In this document: positions 17,142 through 26,527 of the stretch, piece after piece | Position numbering within the stretch: position 1 is the stretch's first letter | Layout: each line of letters begins with the position of its first letter | Assembly (NCBI RefSeq): GCF_038004425.1 | Contig: NZ_JBBORC010000001.1 | Location: forward strand, 2,457,001-2,521,000 | From: Solibacillus sp. FSL W7-1464 | Lineage (GTDB): Bacteria > Bacillota > Bacilli > Bacillales_A > Planococcaceae | Length of the DNA stretch: 64,000 nucleotides | Direction: 5' to 3' | Program-made: the position numbers and the translations under genes | Notes under the pieces: model-generated | What the model was told of the DNA's origin: nothing | The model's input: only the letters and a program-made list of their open reading frames with translations | Databases searched by the model: none

Positions 17142-19325
17142 ATGACCATTGATCAATTTATACCCCTATCAAAAGACCGCTTATTTAATTGGCTAAAAAC
17201 CTTAAGTAACCAGCTTTCGAAAGGATCGCTCATCATTGATATAAATGATGAAAACTTATCTATTTTACATGCTAATCCACATTTTTTGAAATTTACATCT
17301 TTTGAAATGCATGAATTGCTCCATCAAAATATCAACATATTGAATGGTCACAGAACAAACCAAACTTCAATTGAAGAATTAAATTTACATTTAAAATCAG
17401 GTGTAGCAAAAAAGTTTACGATTTTGCACTATATGAAAGAAGGATCCGCTTTTTGGAACTCGATTACACTGCATCCGATTCGGAATGATGATAATGTCAT
17501 TCAATATATTTTATTAACTTGCGAAGATACAACAGAAGCAGAGTTAAATAAAATGGTTTATAAATTGGAGCATGAAGTGTATGAAGCAATCGATCATGAA
17601 GACAATCTGCAATCGATTTTAAATTTAATTACTGAGAAAATTGAACTATTCTATATTCGCGATGTTTATTGTGCCATACATATTTTCGGTGAAAATTGTG
17701 AAATTAAATCGTTAGGCACACATTCATTGCCATTACAGATTATTAATGTACTTGATATATTGGAAATTTCGCCTAATACCGGTCTGAATTCGAACGCAGT
17801 TTATTTAAAGGACTTTACAGACAAAGTACAGCACAGAGAACTTTTCAACTGTTGGAATCTTAATTATGTTCAAGGCTCATGGACAAAGCCCATATTAACT
17901 CCGCAAAATGAAGTTAGTGGCATTTTGACCCTGTTCAATCAGGATGCAACAGAGTTAAAGCAAATCGATATCAATTATTTAAACCGTTTGGCTCTGCTGA
18001 TTCAATTAGCCATTAAATATGCCGAACAAAAAATTGAGCTTAGCAGACTTGCCTTTTTTGATGTTGAAACAAATTTACCAAACCTTCATTATTTTAAATC
18101 TGAATTATCAGAATGGATAAATGCCGGCGAATCAGGAGTTGTCGCCATCCTTCACCCTACTGAGTTTAATAAGGTTGTCGATTTATACGGAAGAAATGCA
18201 GGTGCCGATATACTGCGACAAGTGGCAGATCGTATGGAAATTGATTTCGCACATGGTGATACACTAATTTCTCGTTTTTCAAATTCGCTCATTTTAGGAA
18301 AAGTAAGCGATAATGGGTGTTTCCTTGACTGTAATCAGCATCTTGAATCTTTGACACAAATGCCTTATAAAGTCGACGGGAACGAAATCTACATTACATT
18401 AAAAATCGGCTATACAAACTTTAATCAATCAGTGACGGTCGAGCAGAGCATCCATCAGGCGGATATCGCCTTATCCAATGCACAGAAACGAACTGGGACT
18501 AGCTATTCTATTTACGAAGATAATAGTACGAAACAATTGACTGAGGAAATGGATATTCTCAATCAATTGGCCTATGGGCTGCAACATGAGGAGTTCGAAG
18601 TCTATTTGCAGCCTAAAATTAACTTCCAAACGATTGAAGTGGAGGGTTTTGAAGCACTATCTCGATGGAACTCAAGCAAACTTGGTTTTATTTCACCGGT
18701 AAAATATATCCCGATCGCAGAACAAACCGGGAAGATTAAAGCGATTGATTTACTGAATTTCAAGCAGATCCTTGTCTGGCTTCAAAATCGTATAAATGAA
18801 AACAAAAAGATTTTACCGATTGCACTCAATATATCGCCGGACCATTTTTACGATCCGGATTTTCTGCAAAATATAAGGGATATATTTTATCAATATAATG
18901 TCCCGCCGCATTATATAAAGTTGGAAGTAACGGAAAGCATTGAATTGGTGGACTTTAAAAATGCAAAAGAGATTTTAAATCAACTAAGGCTTATGGGTAT
19001 TGAGTGTTCAATCGACGATTTTGGAATCGGTTTTTCTTCATTAAGTTATTTGCCGCAGTTGCCTTTTTCTGAAATCAAAATTGACCGCAGTTTTGTTAGT
19101 GCAATGAATGAACCCGGGATGTATGCCATCGTACAAACGATCATTCAATTGGCGAAAAATATTCAAATGCGCCCTATTGCCGAAGGAATTGAAACCGAAG
19201 AACAATTGGCGATGCTTCAACAACTTGGCTGTCCTGCTGGTCAAGGCTATTACTTCTATAAACCGATGTCTATTACCGAAGCAGAACAATTGCTGGACAC
19301 TAAAAAAACAGCTGACGGGAATTAA
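17142..19325 (+). CDS. PAS-GAF-GGDEF-EAL protein, likely c-di-GMP phosphodiesterase
   Basis: 727 residues without clear membrane spans. Approximate layout: PAS with PAC (25-135), GAF-like (150-290), degenerate GGDEF (300-455), EAL (470-715). The GGDEF site reads NAGAD (352-356), so no cyclase activity is expected. The EAL domain keeps key residues: Glu504 (GFEALSRW), Asn563 in LNIS, the Glu residues in EVTES, Asp625-Asp626 (DDFG) and Lys646 (KIDRSF). It is therefore probably an active phosphodiesterase regulated by its sensor domains. AAAGGGGA precedes the ATG. A paralogue of the same length and layout lies at 40311-42500. Confidence 0.9.
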   Translation: MTIDQFIPLSKDRLFNWLKTLSNQLSKGSLIIDINDENLSILHANPHFLKFTSFEMHELLHQNINILNGHRTNQTSIEELNLHLKSGVAKKFTILHYMKEGSAFWNSITLHPIRNDDNVIQYILLTCEDTTEAELNKMVYKLEHEVYEAIDHEDNLQSILNLITEKIELFYIRDVYCAIHIFGENCEIKSLGTHSLPLQIINVLDILEISPNTGLNSNAVYLKDFTDKVQHRELFNCWNLNYVQGSWTKPILTPQNEVSGILTLFNQDATELKQIDINYLNRLALLIQLAIKYAEQKIELSRLAFFDVETNLPNLHYFKSELSEWINAGESGVVAILHPTEFNKVVDLYGRNAGADILRQVADRMEIDFAHGDTLISRFSNSLILGKVSDNGCFLDCNQHLESLTQMPYKVDGNEIYITLKIGYTNFNQSVTVEQSIHQADIALSNAQKRTGTSYSIYEDNSTKQLTEEMDILNQLAYGLQHEEFEVYLQPKINFQTIEVEGFEALSRWNSSKLGFISPVKYIPIAEQTGKIKAIDLLNFKQILVWLQNRINENKKILPIALNISPDHFYDPDFLQNIRDIFYQYNVPPHYIKLEVTESIELVDFKNAKEILNQLRLMGIECSIDDFGIGFSSLSYLPQLPFSEIKIDRSFVSAMNEPGMYAIVQTIIQLAKNIQMRPIAEGIETEEQLAMLQQLGCPAGQGYYFYKPMSITEAEQLLDTKKTADGN

Positions 19326-19346
19326 TTACCTTCCCTCAGCTGTTTT
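19305..19346. terminator. Bidirectional terminator between convergent genes
   Basis: AAAACAGCTGA and TCAGCTGTTTT form the outer stem, extended by GGGAA/TTCCC past one bulged C. It overlaps the stop of the EAL gene and ends just before the stop of the esterase-like gene on the other strand. Confidence 0.85.
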
Positions 19347-19347
19347 C

Positions 19348-19995
19348 TTAGTTTATAGTGTTCGGTAAATCTTTTGATAAGAATGCGATTAAATCATGTA
19401 GATTTTGCTCGCTCACTCCATGACCTACCGGATATGTTCTGAATGTAACATCCGTGTCATAGTCATTGAAAAAACGGACGGCATGCTCTGCCCATTCAAT
19501 CGGAAAATCATAATCATATTCACCGTGAGAAATAAAGATTTTAGATTCGTCCATTGTTTTTTTACTGTATTCAAGCGCAGCGAATTCCGGTAAATAACCG
19601 CTTAATGCTGCTGTTCCACGAATCGCATTGCCCATCACCATCGCAAGAGACTGTGCCATCGCTGCCCCCTGGTTGAAGCCGACAACATAAATTTGCTGTT
19701 CATCCAAATTGAATTCCCAAATAGCTTCTTTAATAAATAATTCAATACCTTTCAGCACTTTATCAAAGATTGCACGATTCGGTTTACCCTCTTCTTCAAA
19801 TGTATAAAAAGCATAGCCGGGACGATGTTTAATCGGTCCTTGCAAACTAAAAATATGGCAATTTGTTGAAAATGAATCAACAAGTTGCACTAAATCGTTT
19901 TCATCGCTCCCTAACCCATGCAGCAAGAAAATCGCAGGTTGCTTATCCGCATCTGCTTTAGGTGCTTTGTGTAAATAATTAAATGGTGTGTTCAT
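19348..19995 (-). CDS. Carboxylesterase/phospholipase-fold protein with Asn in place of the nucleophile Ser
   Basis: 215 residues of the alpha/beta-hydrolase carboxylesterase type (FLLHGLGSDENDLV oxyanion region; SHGEYDYDFP acidic residue; PVGHGVS His192). The nucleophile elbow, normally GFSQG, reads GFNQG at 106-110; the codon is AAC, so this is not an ambiguity. With Asp and His kept but Ser lost, it is either inactive as an esterase, a binding protein, or uses other chemistry. AAAAGGAGA precedes the ATG. The 20009 gene lies 13 bases upstream and probably shares its transcript. Confidence 0.8.
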   Translation of the reverse strand: MNTPFNYLHKAPKADADKQPAIFLLHGLGSDENDLVQLVDSFSTNCHIFSLQGPIKHRPGYAFYTFEEEGKPNRAIFDKVLKGIELFIKEAIWEFNLDEQQIYVVGFNQGAAMAQSLAMVMGNAIRGTAALSGYLPEFAALEYSKKTMDESKIFISHGEYDYDFPIEWAEHAVRFFNDYDTDVTFRTYPVGHGVSEQNLHDLIAFLSKDLPNTIN

Positions 19996-20008
19996 TTTAT
20001 ATCTCCTT

Positions 20009-20572
20009 TTAAGAAAGCGTCATTTTATTGACAAGCTGATCCGTGTAATAAGCCATATAGCCATCCAGCATTTTGATTGTTTCCTCAATATCGCCTTCTG
20101 TTAAAATATGTGCATTTTTAGCACAGGCAACTGTTAAAAAATCAATACGGTATGCATGCTCCACGGATGCATAGGCATAATCGTATATCACATCTCCATC
20201 TTCTACTTTTAATGCTTCATATTGCTGATGGAATGCTTTCTTGTAATCGTCCATTTTTTCTCCGACACTGTTGCGGATTTGCATTTGCTGTGCCAGCAGT
20301 TCATTTTCGATATAAGAAACGGGTGGCACTTTTCCTGAATTGAATGTTTCCCGAACAAGATCTGTCCATGCCATTTTATTTTCCACGTAATACGCAATAT
20401 TTAACATTAATCGATCATAAAAATCAGTCGTTGACGTGGAGGAAGCTCTTTTTTCATCAATATTTTTTTGAAGCATTGTTTGGAATTTTTCAAGGTCCGC
20501 TTTATTCGATAGGAAAAAAAGTGTCTGTTCGATATATGTAGTAATTTCTTTTTGCTTATTTTCTGCTGTCAT
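20009..20572 (-). CDS. Hypothetical protein, helical, 187 residues
   Basis: The sequence is mostly helical, acidic and soluble, starting MTAENKQKEITTYIEQTLFF. No signal peptide, membrane span or catalytic motif is evident. I do not recognise its family. It lies 13 bases upstream of the GFNQG esterase-like gene on the same strand, so the two probably form an operon. AAGGATG lies ahead of the ATG. Base composition resembles its neighbours. Confidence 0.75.
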   Translation of the reverse strand: MTAENKQKEITTYIEQTLFFLSNKADLEKFQTMLQKNIDEKRASSTSTTDFYDRLMLNIAYYVENKMAWTDLVRETFNSGKVPPVSYIENELLAQQMQIRNSVGEKMDDYKKAFHQQYEALKVEDGDVIYDYAYASVEHAYRIDFLTVACAKNAHILTEGDIEETIKMLDGYMAYYTDQLVNKMTLS

Positions 20573-20753
20573 TATTCATCCACATCCTTCATCTGATAAT
20601 TCCATATTTCTTTATCATCGTACCATTCCTTAAGTAAAATCGCACGTTATCCAATTATTTCTACGGCATATTGTATCTGAAATTATCCCTTTTGCCAAAG
20701 CTTTTTTCTTCTCACTCTCAACATTTTACCGCGGTTCCGACTGATATAGAAAT

Positions 20754-20786
20754 AAAAAAAGCCACTTGCCATAGTAGACAAGTGAC
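20754..20786 (-). terminator. Terminator of tkt
   Basis: Read on the minus strand, a CACTTG/CAAGTG stem, extended by one G-C and one wobble pair, with a 10-base loop is followed by TTTTTTTATTT. It begins 16 bases after the tkt stop. Confidence 0.85.
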
Positions 20787-20801
20787 ATTTTGAACTTCGA
20801 A

Positions 20802-22796
20802 TTAAAGTGCTTTTACTTTCGCAACTACATTTTCTACTGTGAAGCCGTATTCTTTTAACACAATTTTCTCCGGAGCCGATGCACCAAATTTATCGATTGC
20901 CAATACATCTCCTTCAAAGCCAACATATTTATGCCAGCCAAGTGATGCACCCATTTCAATTGCTAAACGTTTTGTCACAGCTTTTGGTAATACAGATTCT
21001 TTATATTCCTTCGACTGTTTTTCAAAACGGTCCATTGATGGCATCGATATAACAGATGCGTCAATTCCTTCTTTAAGCAATGCTTTTTTCGCTTCTACTG
21101 CCAAGCCAACTTCAGAACCTGTTGCAATTAACAGGGCATCCGGAGTTTCCTTAGATGAAGGTGAAACAATATAAGCGCCTTTTTCAACACCTTCGTATAC
21201 TGTTTCTGTTGCAACATCCAATACCGGCAAGTTTTGACGCGACAACACTAAAATAGTTGGCGTTGATTTGCTCTCTACAGCTAATTTCCATGCTGCTACA
21301 GATTCATTTGCATCTGCAGGACGGATTACTGAAAGATTCGGCATTGCACGTAATGATGCTAAATGCTCGACTGGCTCATGTGTAGGACCATCTTCACCTA
21401 CAGCAATTGAGTCATGTGTAAATACATATGTTACAGGCAATCCCATTAGTGCAGATAAACGAATTGCTGGACGTACATAGTCAGAGAATACAAAGAAAGT
21501 ACCGCCAAATACGTTTAAACCGCCATGTAACGCCATACCGTTCAGCGCAGCACCCATTGCAAATTCACGAACACCAAACCAAATGTTACGGCCTTCCGGT
21601 GTTTCAGCAAAGAAATCGCCAGCGCCCTTAATTGTAGTTTTATTTGAGCCTGCCAAGTCCGCGGAACCACCGAAGAATGATGGTGTTGTTTTTGCAATTG
21701 CATTGATTGCATCACCAGAAGATGAACGGGTAGCTACTGCTGTACCTGCTTCATATACAGGTAATTCAGAAGCAAAGTTCTCCGGTAATTTATTTTCCAT
21801 TGCGTTGACAAATTGTGCTGCCAGCTCCGGATATTCGTTTTTGTAGCTTTCGAATAATTCATTCCATGCTGCTTCTGCTTGTACACCTTGTACTTCGCTT
21901 GCCGCTTTGAATGTATCATATACTTCAGTTGGGACGAAGAATGGCTCGTGCTCCCAAGCATATGCAGCTTTTGTTAAAGTAACTTCATCAATACCTAGTG
22001 GCGCACCATGTGAATCTGCTTTGCCTGATTTGTTAGGAGAACCAAAACCGATAACAGTTTTCACTTCAATTACAGTTGGACCGCCAGTATTTTGTTTCGC
22101 TTTTTCAATTGCTGAATTAATTTCCGCAATATCTGTACCGTCTGTAACTTTTAAATAGTTCCAGCCGTATGATTCGAAACGTTTTTGGATGTTTTCCGAA
22201 AATGACTTTTCTAAATCACCATCAAGTGAAATGTCATTTGAATCATATAGTACAATTAATTTATCCAATTTCAAGTGGCCTGCAAGAGAAATTGCTTCTG
22301 CAGCGACACCTTCCATTAAATCTCCATCACCGCATAGTGCAAATGTGTAGTGGTCTACAATGTCTTTACCTGGCTTGTTGTATGTTGCTGCCAAGTGGCG
22401 TTCAGCCATAGCCATACCTACTGACATTGCAATACCTTGTCCTAATGGACCAGTTGTCGCTTCCACACCAACTGTATGACCATATTCAGGATGTCCCGGT
22501 GTTTTTGAATTCCATTGACGGAAGTTTTTGATCTCTTCCATCTCTAATCCGTAGCCACCTAGATGCAATAAACTATATAAAAGCATGGAACCATGTCCAG
22601 CTGATAATACAAAACGGTCGCGATTAAACCAATTAGGGTTTTGCGGGTTATGGCGTAAATGTTTCGTCCATAAAGTATAGGCCATAGGTGCAGCACCCAT
22701 TGGTAAACCAGGGTGACCTGAATTTGCTTTTTCTACTGCGTCGATTGATAGTGTACGGATTGCGTTAATTGCTAACTGATCCAACTGTTGTGTCAT
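20802..22796 (-). CDS. tkt: Transketolase
   Basis: 664 residues of the TPP-dependent transketolase family. The TPP-binding motif is [16 protein letters not shown]; the substrate loop [12 protein letters not shown] near residue 27 and the catalytic-region stretch [20 protein letters not shown] are present. It transfers two-carbon units in the pentose phosphate pathway in the cytoplasm. The frame is open to 22856, but the ATG at 22796 follows AAAGGA at 9 bases and gives the usual [17 protein letters not shown] start. ynzC lies upstream, as in B. subtilis, but a 139-base gap with an inverted repeat suggests its own promoter. Confidence 0.96.
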   Translation of the reverse strand: MTQQLDQLAINAIRTLSIDAVEKANSGHPGLPMGAAPMAYTLWTKHLRHNPQNPNWFNRDRFVLSAGHGSMLLYSLLHLGGYGLEMEEIKNFRQWNSKTPGHPEYGHTVGVEATTGPLGQGIAMSVGMAMAERHLAATYNKPGKDIVDHYTFALCGDGDLMEGVAAEAISLAGHLKLDKLIVLYDSNDISLDGDLEKSFSENIQKRFESYGWNYLKVTDGTDIAEINSAIEKAKQNTGGPTVIEVKTVIGFGSPNKSGKADSHGAPLGIDEVTLTKAAYAWEHEPFFVPTEVYDTFKAASEVQGVQAEAAWNELFESYKNEYPELAAQFVNAMENKLPENFASELPVYEAGTAVATRSSSGDAINAIAKTTPSFFGGSADLAGSNKTTIKGAGDFFAETPEGRNIWFGVREFAMGAALNGMALHGGLNVFGGTFFVFSDYVRPAIRLSALMGLPVTYVFTHDSIAVGEDGPTHEPVEHLASLRAMPNLSVIRPADANESVAAWKLAVESKSTPTILVLSRQNLPVLDVATETVYEGVEKGAYIVSPSSKETPDALLIATGSEVGLAVEAKKALLKEGIDASVISMPSMDRFEKQSKEYKESVLPKAVTKRLAIEMGASLGWHKYVGFEGDVLAIDKFGASAPEKIVLKEYGFTVENVVAKVKAL

Positions 22797-22889
22797 TATG
22801 TGACATCCTTTCCTCGTACGATATTTATACCTTTTATAGTGTAGACAAATTTCCACAAGAAAACAATAATTTCTAAAAACGTCCCGTAA

Positions 22890-22923
22890 AATATGTCATA
22901 CTTTATATTAAATGTGACATATT
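22890..22923. repeat. Perfect 9-base inverted repeat upstream of tkt
   Basis: Arms AATATGTCA (22890-22898) and TGACATATT (22915-22923) flank 16 AT-rich bases. It lies between the ynzC stop and tkt. The weak T tract makes a terminator possible but not convincing; an operator or promoter-embedded dyad is the alternative. Confidence 0.5.
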
Positions 22924-22935
22924 AATGAAAAGTTA

Positions 22936-23172
22936 TTAGTTTAAGAATTTCTTCTGTGATTTAATCTGTTTTAATTTTTCAGGTGTCACATCATTGCCTT
23001 CTTCATCGATTACTTTCACATGTTCGATTGTATCGCGCATTGTTGTACGGAAAGTATCTAAATATTCTTTTCGCAGCGCTGTACGTTCCTTAGCCTGCTC
23101 TTCCGTCAATTTACCTTCTCTCGCTAATTTAGAAAGCTCATTAATACGAGCTAATTTTTCTTTTGATAACAT
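22936..23172 (-). CDS. ynzC: DUF896-family protein, YnzC-like
   Basis: 78 residues starting MLSKEKLARINELSKLAREG, followed by KERTALRKEYLDTFR, the DUF896 signature: a small two-helix bundle. In B. subtilis, ynzC belongs to the SOS-controlled yneA-yneB-ynzC group; the function is not established. The frame is open to 23265, but the ATG at 23172 follows AAAGGTGA at 7 bases, so I place the start there. A hairpin just upstream overlaps the yneB stop and probably limits read-through. Confidence 0.92.
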   Translation of the reverse strand: MLSKEKLARINELSKLAREGKLTEEQAKERTALRKEYLDTFRTTMRDTIEHVKVIDEEGNDVTPEKLKQIKSQKKFLN

Positions 23173-23210
23173 TTGAATCTCACCTTTCTTCCTACCTATT
23201 ACAAAGGTAT

Positions 23211-24227
<1,017 letters not shown>

Positions 24228-24243
24228 TGGAAAAACCCTCTTT

Positions 24244-24257
24244 CGAATGTATGTTCG
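24244..24257. promoter_or_regulatory. LexA (SOS) box 1, in yneA leader
   Basis: CGAATGTATGTTCG resembles the Bacillus SOS box CGAACRNRYGTTYC. It lies downstream of the yneA -10, so LexA bound here would block elongation or early transcription. Confidence 0.75.
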
Positions 24258-24271
24258 GAATGTTTGTTCTC

Positions 24272-24300
24272 ATAATAATACGAACATATGTTTTTGTCAA
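24272..24300 (-). promoter_or_regulatory. Sigma-A promoter of yneA-yneB
   Basis: Minus strand TTGACA (24295-24300), 17-base spacer, TATTAT (24272-24277). The spacer is filled by SOS box 2, giving a direct repression mechanism. Confidence 0.85.
24281..24294. promoter_or_regulatory. LexA (SOS) box 2, in yneA promoter spacer
   Basis: CGAACATATGTTTT matches the SOS consensus except at the last base. It occupies the whole spacer between the yneA -35 and -10. Confidence 0.88.
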
Positions 24301-24309
24301 CCGTTTTTT

Positions 24310-24323
24310 CGAACTTATGTTTG
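24310..24323. promoter_or_regulatory. LexA (SOS) box 3, at lexA -35
   Basis: CGAACTTATGTTTG is close to the SOS consensus and overlaps the first three bases of the lexA -35 element, indicating autorepression. Confidence 0.85.
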
Positions 24324-24349
24324 CATTCGTGTTCGCATACTGCTATACT
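24321..24349 (+). promoter_or_regulatory. Sigma-A promoter of lexA
   Basis: TTGCAT (24321-24326), 17-base spacer, TATACT (24344-24349), about 39 bases before the TTG start. Confidence 0.75.
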
Positions 24350-24387
24350 TACCTTAAGAAAAATAGCATGATAAAGAGGTGAGTTAG

Positions 24388-25011
24388 TTGACACAAAAAA
24401 TTTCAAAACGGCAGCAAGCTATTCTAACTTTTATAAAAGAGGAAGTTCGTTCTAAAGGCTATCCGCCATCGGTTCGCGAAATTGGAGAAGCAGTAGGTTT
24501 AGCTTCCAGTTCAACTGTCCACGGGCATTTAGCTCGTTTAGAAAGTAAAGGGCTTATCCGCCGTGATCCTACAAAGCCGCGTGCCATTGAAATATTGGAT
24601 CAAGAAGAGATTAACATCGCGAAACAAGGTGTCATTCATGTTCCGTTGATCGGTAAAGTTACTGCCGGTCTGCCTATTTCCGCAATTGAGGATATTCAGG
24701 AATATTTCCCGTTGCCGGATACATACGGCTCACCGGAAGAGGAATTATTTATGCTTGAAATTATGGGTGAATCCATGATTGAAGCCGGGATTTTAAATGG
24801 GGATTATGTGATTGTCAAAAAGACGTCTACTGCGAACAATGGAGAGATTGTGGTAGCCATGACGGAAGATGATGAAGCGACTGTCAAGCGCTTTTACAAA
24901 GAAAAAACTCATTTCCGCCTACAGCCTGAAAACAGTTCGATGGAGCCGATCATTGTCAACCAGGTTTCTATTTTAGGTAAAGTAGTCGGCCTCTACCGAA
25001 ATATCCATTAA
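24388..25011 (+). CDS. lexA: LexA repressor of the SOS response
   Basis: 207 residues with an N-terminal winged helix ([24 protein letters not shown]) and a C-terminal S24 self-cleavage domain. The cleavage site is Ala93-Gly94 (KVTAGLP), and the catalytic dyad is Ser129 (MGESMIEAG) with Lys167 (DEATVKRF). RecA-stimulated self-cleavage lifts repression. It starts at TTG, about 5 bases after AGAGGTGAG; no in-frame ATG nearby fits. It is divergent from yneA with three SOS boxes between them. Confidence 0.97.
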   Translation: MTQKISKRQQAILTFIKEEVRSKGYPPSVREIGEAVGLASSSTVHGHLARLESKGLIRRDPTKPRAIEILDQEEINIAKQGVIHVPLIGKVTAGLPISAIEDIQEYFPLPDTYGSPEEELFMLEIMGESMIEAGILNGDYVIVKKTSTANNGEIVVAMTEDDEATVKRFYKEKTHFRLQPENSSMEPIIVNQVSILGKVVGLYRNIH

Positions 25012-25016
25012 CCACT

Positions 25017-25050
25017 AACTTGCCATTCTAATAGAATCGGCAAGTTTTTC
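25017..25050 (+). terminator. Terminator of lexA
   Basis: AACTTGCC (25017-25024) pairs with GGCAAGTT (25039-25046), with ATTCT/AGAAT pairing inside, followed by TTTC. Confidence 0.85.
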
Positions 25051-25055
25051 ATTTA

Positions 25056-25089
25056 AATAAAAAAACTCAGCCGTATAAGACTGAGCCTT
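25056..25089 (-). terminator. Terminator of the C26 peptidase gene
   Basis: On the minus strand CTCAG/CTGAG is extended by G-U and A-T pairs around a 10-base loop and followed by a T run. It begins three bases after the stop. Confidence 0.75.
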
Positions 25090-25092
25090 TTG

Positions 25093-25788
25093 TTACTTAT
25101 TGCATGCTTCTACAAAACTTTTGAATAAGCGCTGTGCATAAACATCTCCGTTCGGCGACAATTCTTCCGGATGCCATTGTACCGCTACACAATATGGATG
25201 TGATTCGTGTTCAATCCCTTCAATGATGCCGTCCTTTGCAACTGCCGAAACGACGAGCCCTTCCCCGAGCTTTCCGACCGATTGATGGTGAAATGTATTG
25301 ACACGGAATGAGTCCTCTTTAAAAATTTCTTTAAACTTTGTTGTCTTTACTTCGACTGTATGTGCCAATTCCCCGCGCTTTGAAGGTTGTTTATGTAAAA
25401 TTGTATTCTCGACCTGTGATGGTATATCCTGAATTATCGTCCCTCCAAATGCAACATTCATTATCTGTTGTCCGCGGCAAATACCGAGAACAGGCATTTG
25501 TCTTTTATAAGCTTCATTCATTAATAAAAGATCGCTGTCATCACGTTTTCTTACAACACTTCCAATATGCCGGTGCGGTTCTTCACCAAACAGCAATGGA
25601 TCTATATCGGCCCCCCCTATTAATACGAGACCATCAATTAGATTTAATAACGCATCTATGTTTTCTTCTGTAGCATTCGGTATACAAATTGGAATACCTC
25701 CCGCTTGTTCAATTGAAGTTAAATATCCGTTGTTAATATCCAATTTTTTATCAAAATCATACATTGTTAATCCAATAATCGGTTTCAT
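25093..25788 (-). CDS. Peptidase C26 family, gamma-glutamyl-gamma-aminobutyrate hydrolase-like
   Basis: About 231 residues of the class I glutamine-amidotransferase fold. The nucleophile is Cys104 in LGICRGQQIMNVAFGG; the His/Glu of the triad lie in VAVQWHPEEL near the C-terminus. PuuD-type enzymes hydrolyse gamma-glutamyl-GABA and related gamma-glutamyl amides. The exact substrate here is not evident; gamma-glutamyl peptides of other origin are possible. The frame opens at 25824, but the ATG at 25788 has AAGGGGA about 8 bases ahead and yields the usual MKPIIGLT start. Confidence 0.85.
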   Translation of the reverse strand: MKPIIGLTMYDFDKKLDINNGYLTSIEQAGGIPICIPNATEENIDALLNLIDGLVLIGGADIDPLLFGEEPHRHIGSVVRKRDDSDLLLMNEAYKRQMPVLGICRGQQIMNVAFGGTIIQDIPSQVENTILHKQPSKRGELAHTVEVKTTKFKEIFKEDSFRVNTFHHQSVGKLGEGLVVSAVAKDGIIEGIEHESHPYCVAVQWHPEELSPNGDVYAQRLFKSFVEACNK

Positions 25789-25903
25789 TCTTTTTATCCC
25801 CTTATAATTTATAGATAATTCCAATAATTTAAATTATACTATTTCGTTATACTAATTGACTACAAAAATAAAGAAGGATTGCACAATCGCAACCCTTTAT
25901 TTC

Positions 25904-26449
25904 TCAAACAATTTCCATTTGTTTTATAAAATACTGTTTTATCTCTTTCCAGTTATGAACACGCATGAAACCATCTTCTGATCGGTTGTACGGCATCGAA
26001 TATAATATGCCTGTACCTTTGAATGCTGCAAGTTGACGCGGGCTGTCATCAATTAAATAATCGGTATGTATAACCGCTTTATTTCCGCAAAATACAATGT
26101 TCTGAGTTTCAATAAATGGTAAATGCTCCATTAGCCAATCGTATTTCGCTGTAAATGAACCCGGTACATCCATAGCAGCTGTCGCAATAAAAATTTCATA
26201 ATGCTCCTGCAGATCTTGAATAACTTCAATTGCATCGTTATCCAGTACTTTTAAATCTCTGAAATAATCAGGCTCATTTAATAATGCAAATAATTTTTTT
26301 GCATCTTCTCGAGGCAAATCACGCTGTGTCGTCAGAAGAAACTCTTCATCTGTAAAACTTGTACCGAAATTTTCGTTATATGTAACACGTAATTTCGAAT
26401 AAAAGTCAGCTAGCACCTGGTCCATATCGATAGCAATACTTTTCTTCAT
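25904..26449 (-). CDS. 5'(3')-deoxyribonucleotidase-like HAD phosphatase
   Basis: About 181 residues. The N-terminus MKKSIAIDMDQVLADFYSKL carries the DMDQVLADF motif of the 5'(3')-deoxyribonucleotidase family, with Asp8 and Asp10 as catalytic pair; TAAMDVPGS and LIDDSPRQL supply the later HAD motifs. These enzymes dephosphorylate (deoxy)nucleoside monophosphates. The frame is open to 26491; the ATG at 26449 follows a perfect AAGGAGG at 8 bases and is chosen as start. It is a second nucleotidase of the HAD type in the window, only distantly similar to YqfW at 3248. Confidence 0.85.
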   Translation of the reverse strand: MKKSIAIDMDQVLADFYSKLRVTYNENFGTSFTDEEFLLTTQRDLPREDAKKLFALLNEPDYFRDLKVLDNDAIEVIQDLQEHYEIFIATAAMDVPGSFTAKYDWLMEHLPFIETQNIVFCGNKAVIHTDYLIDDSPRQLAAFKGTGILYSMPYNRSEDGFMRVHNWKEIKQYFIKQMEIV

Positions 26450-26527
26450 GTAATAAGCCTCCTTGAAATTTCCTAATTTTAGTTTATACAATTTTATTAT
26501 GAAAAAACAAGGTATAACTCTTTACAA

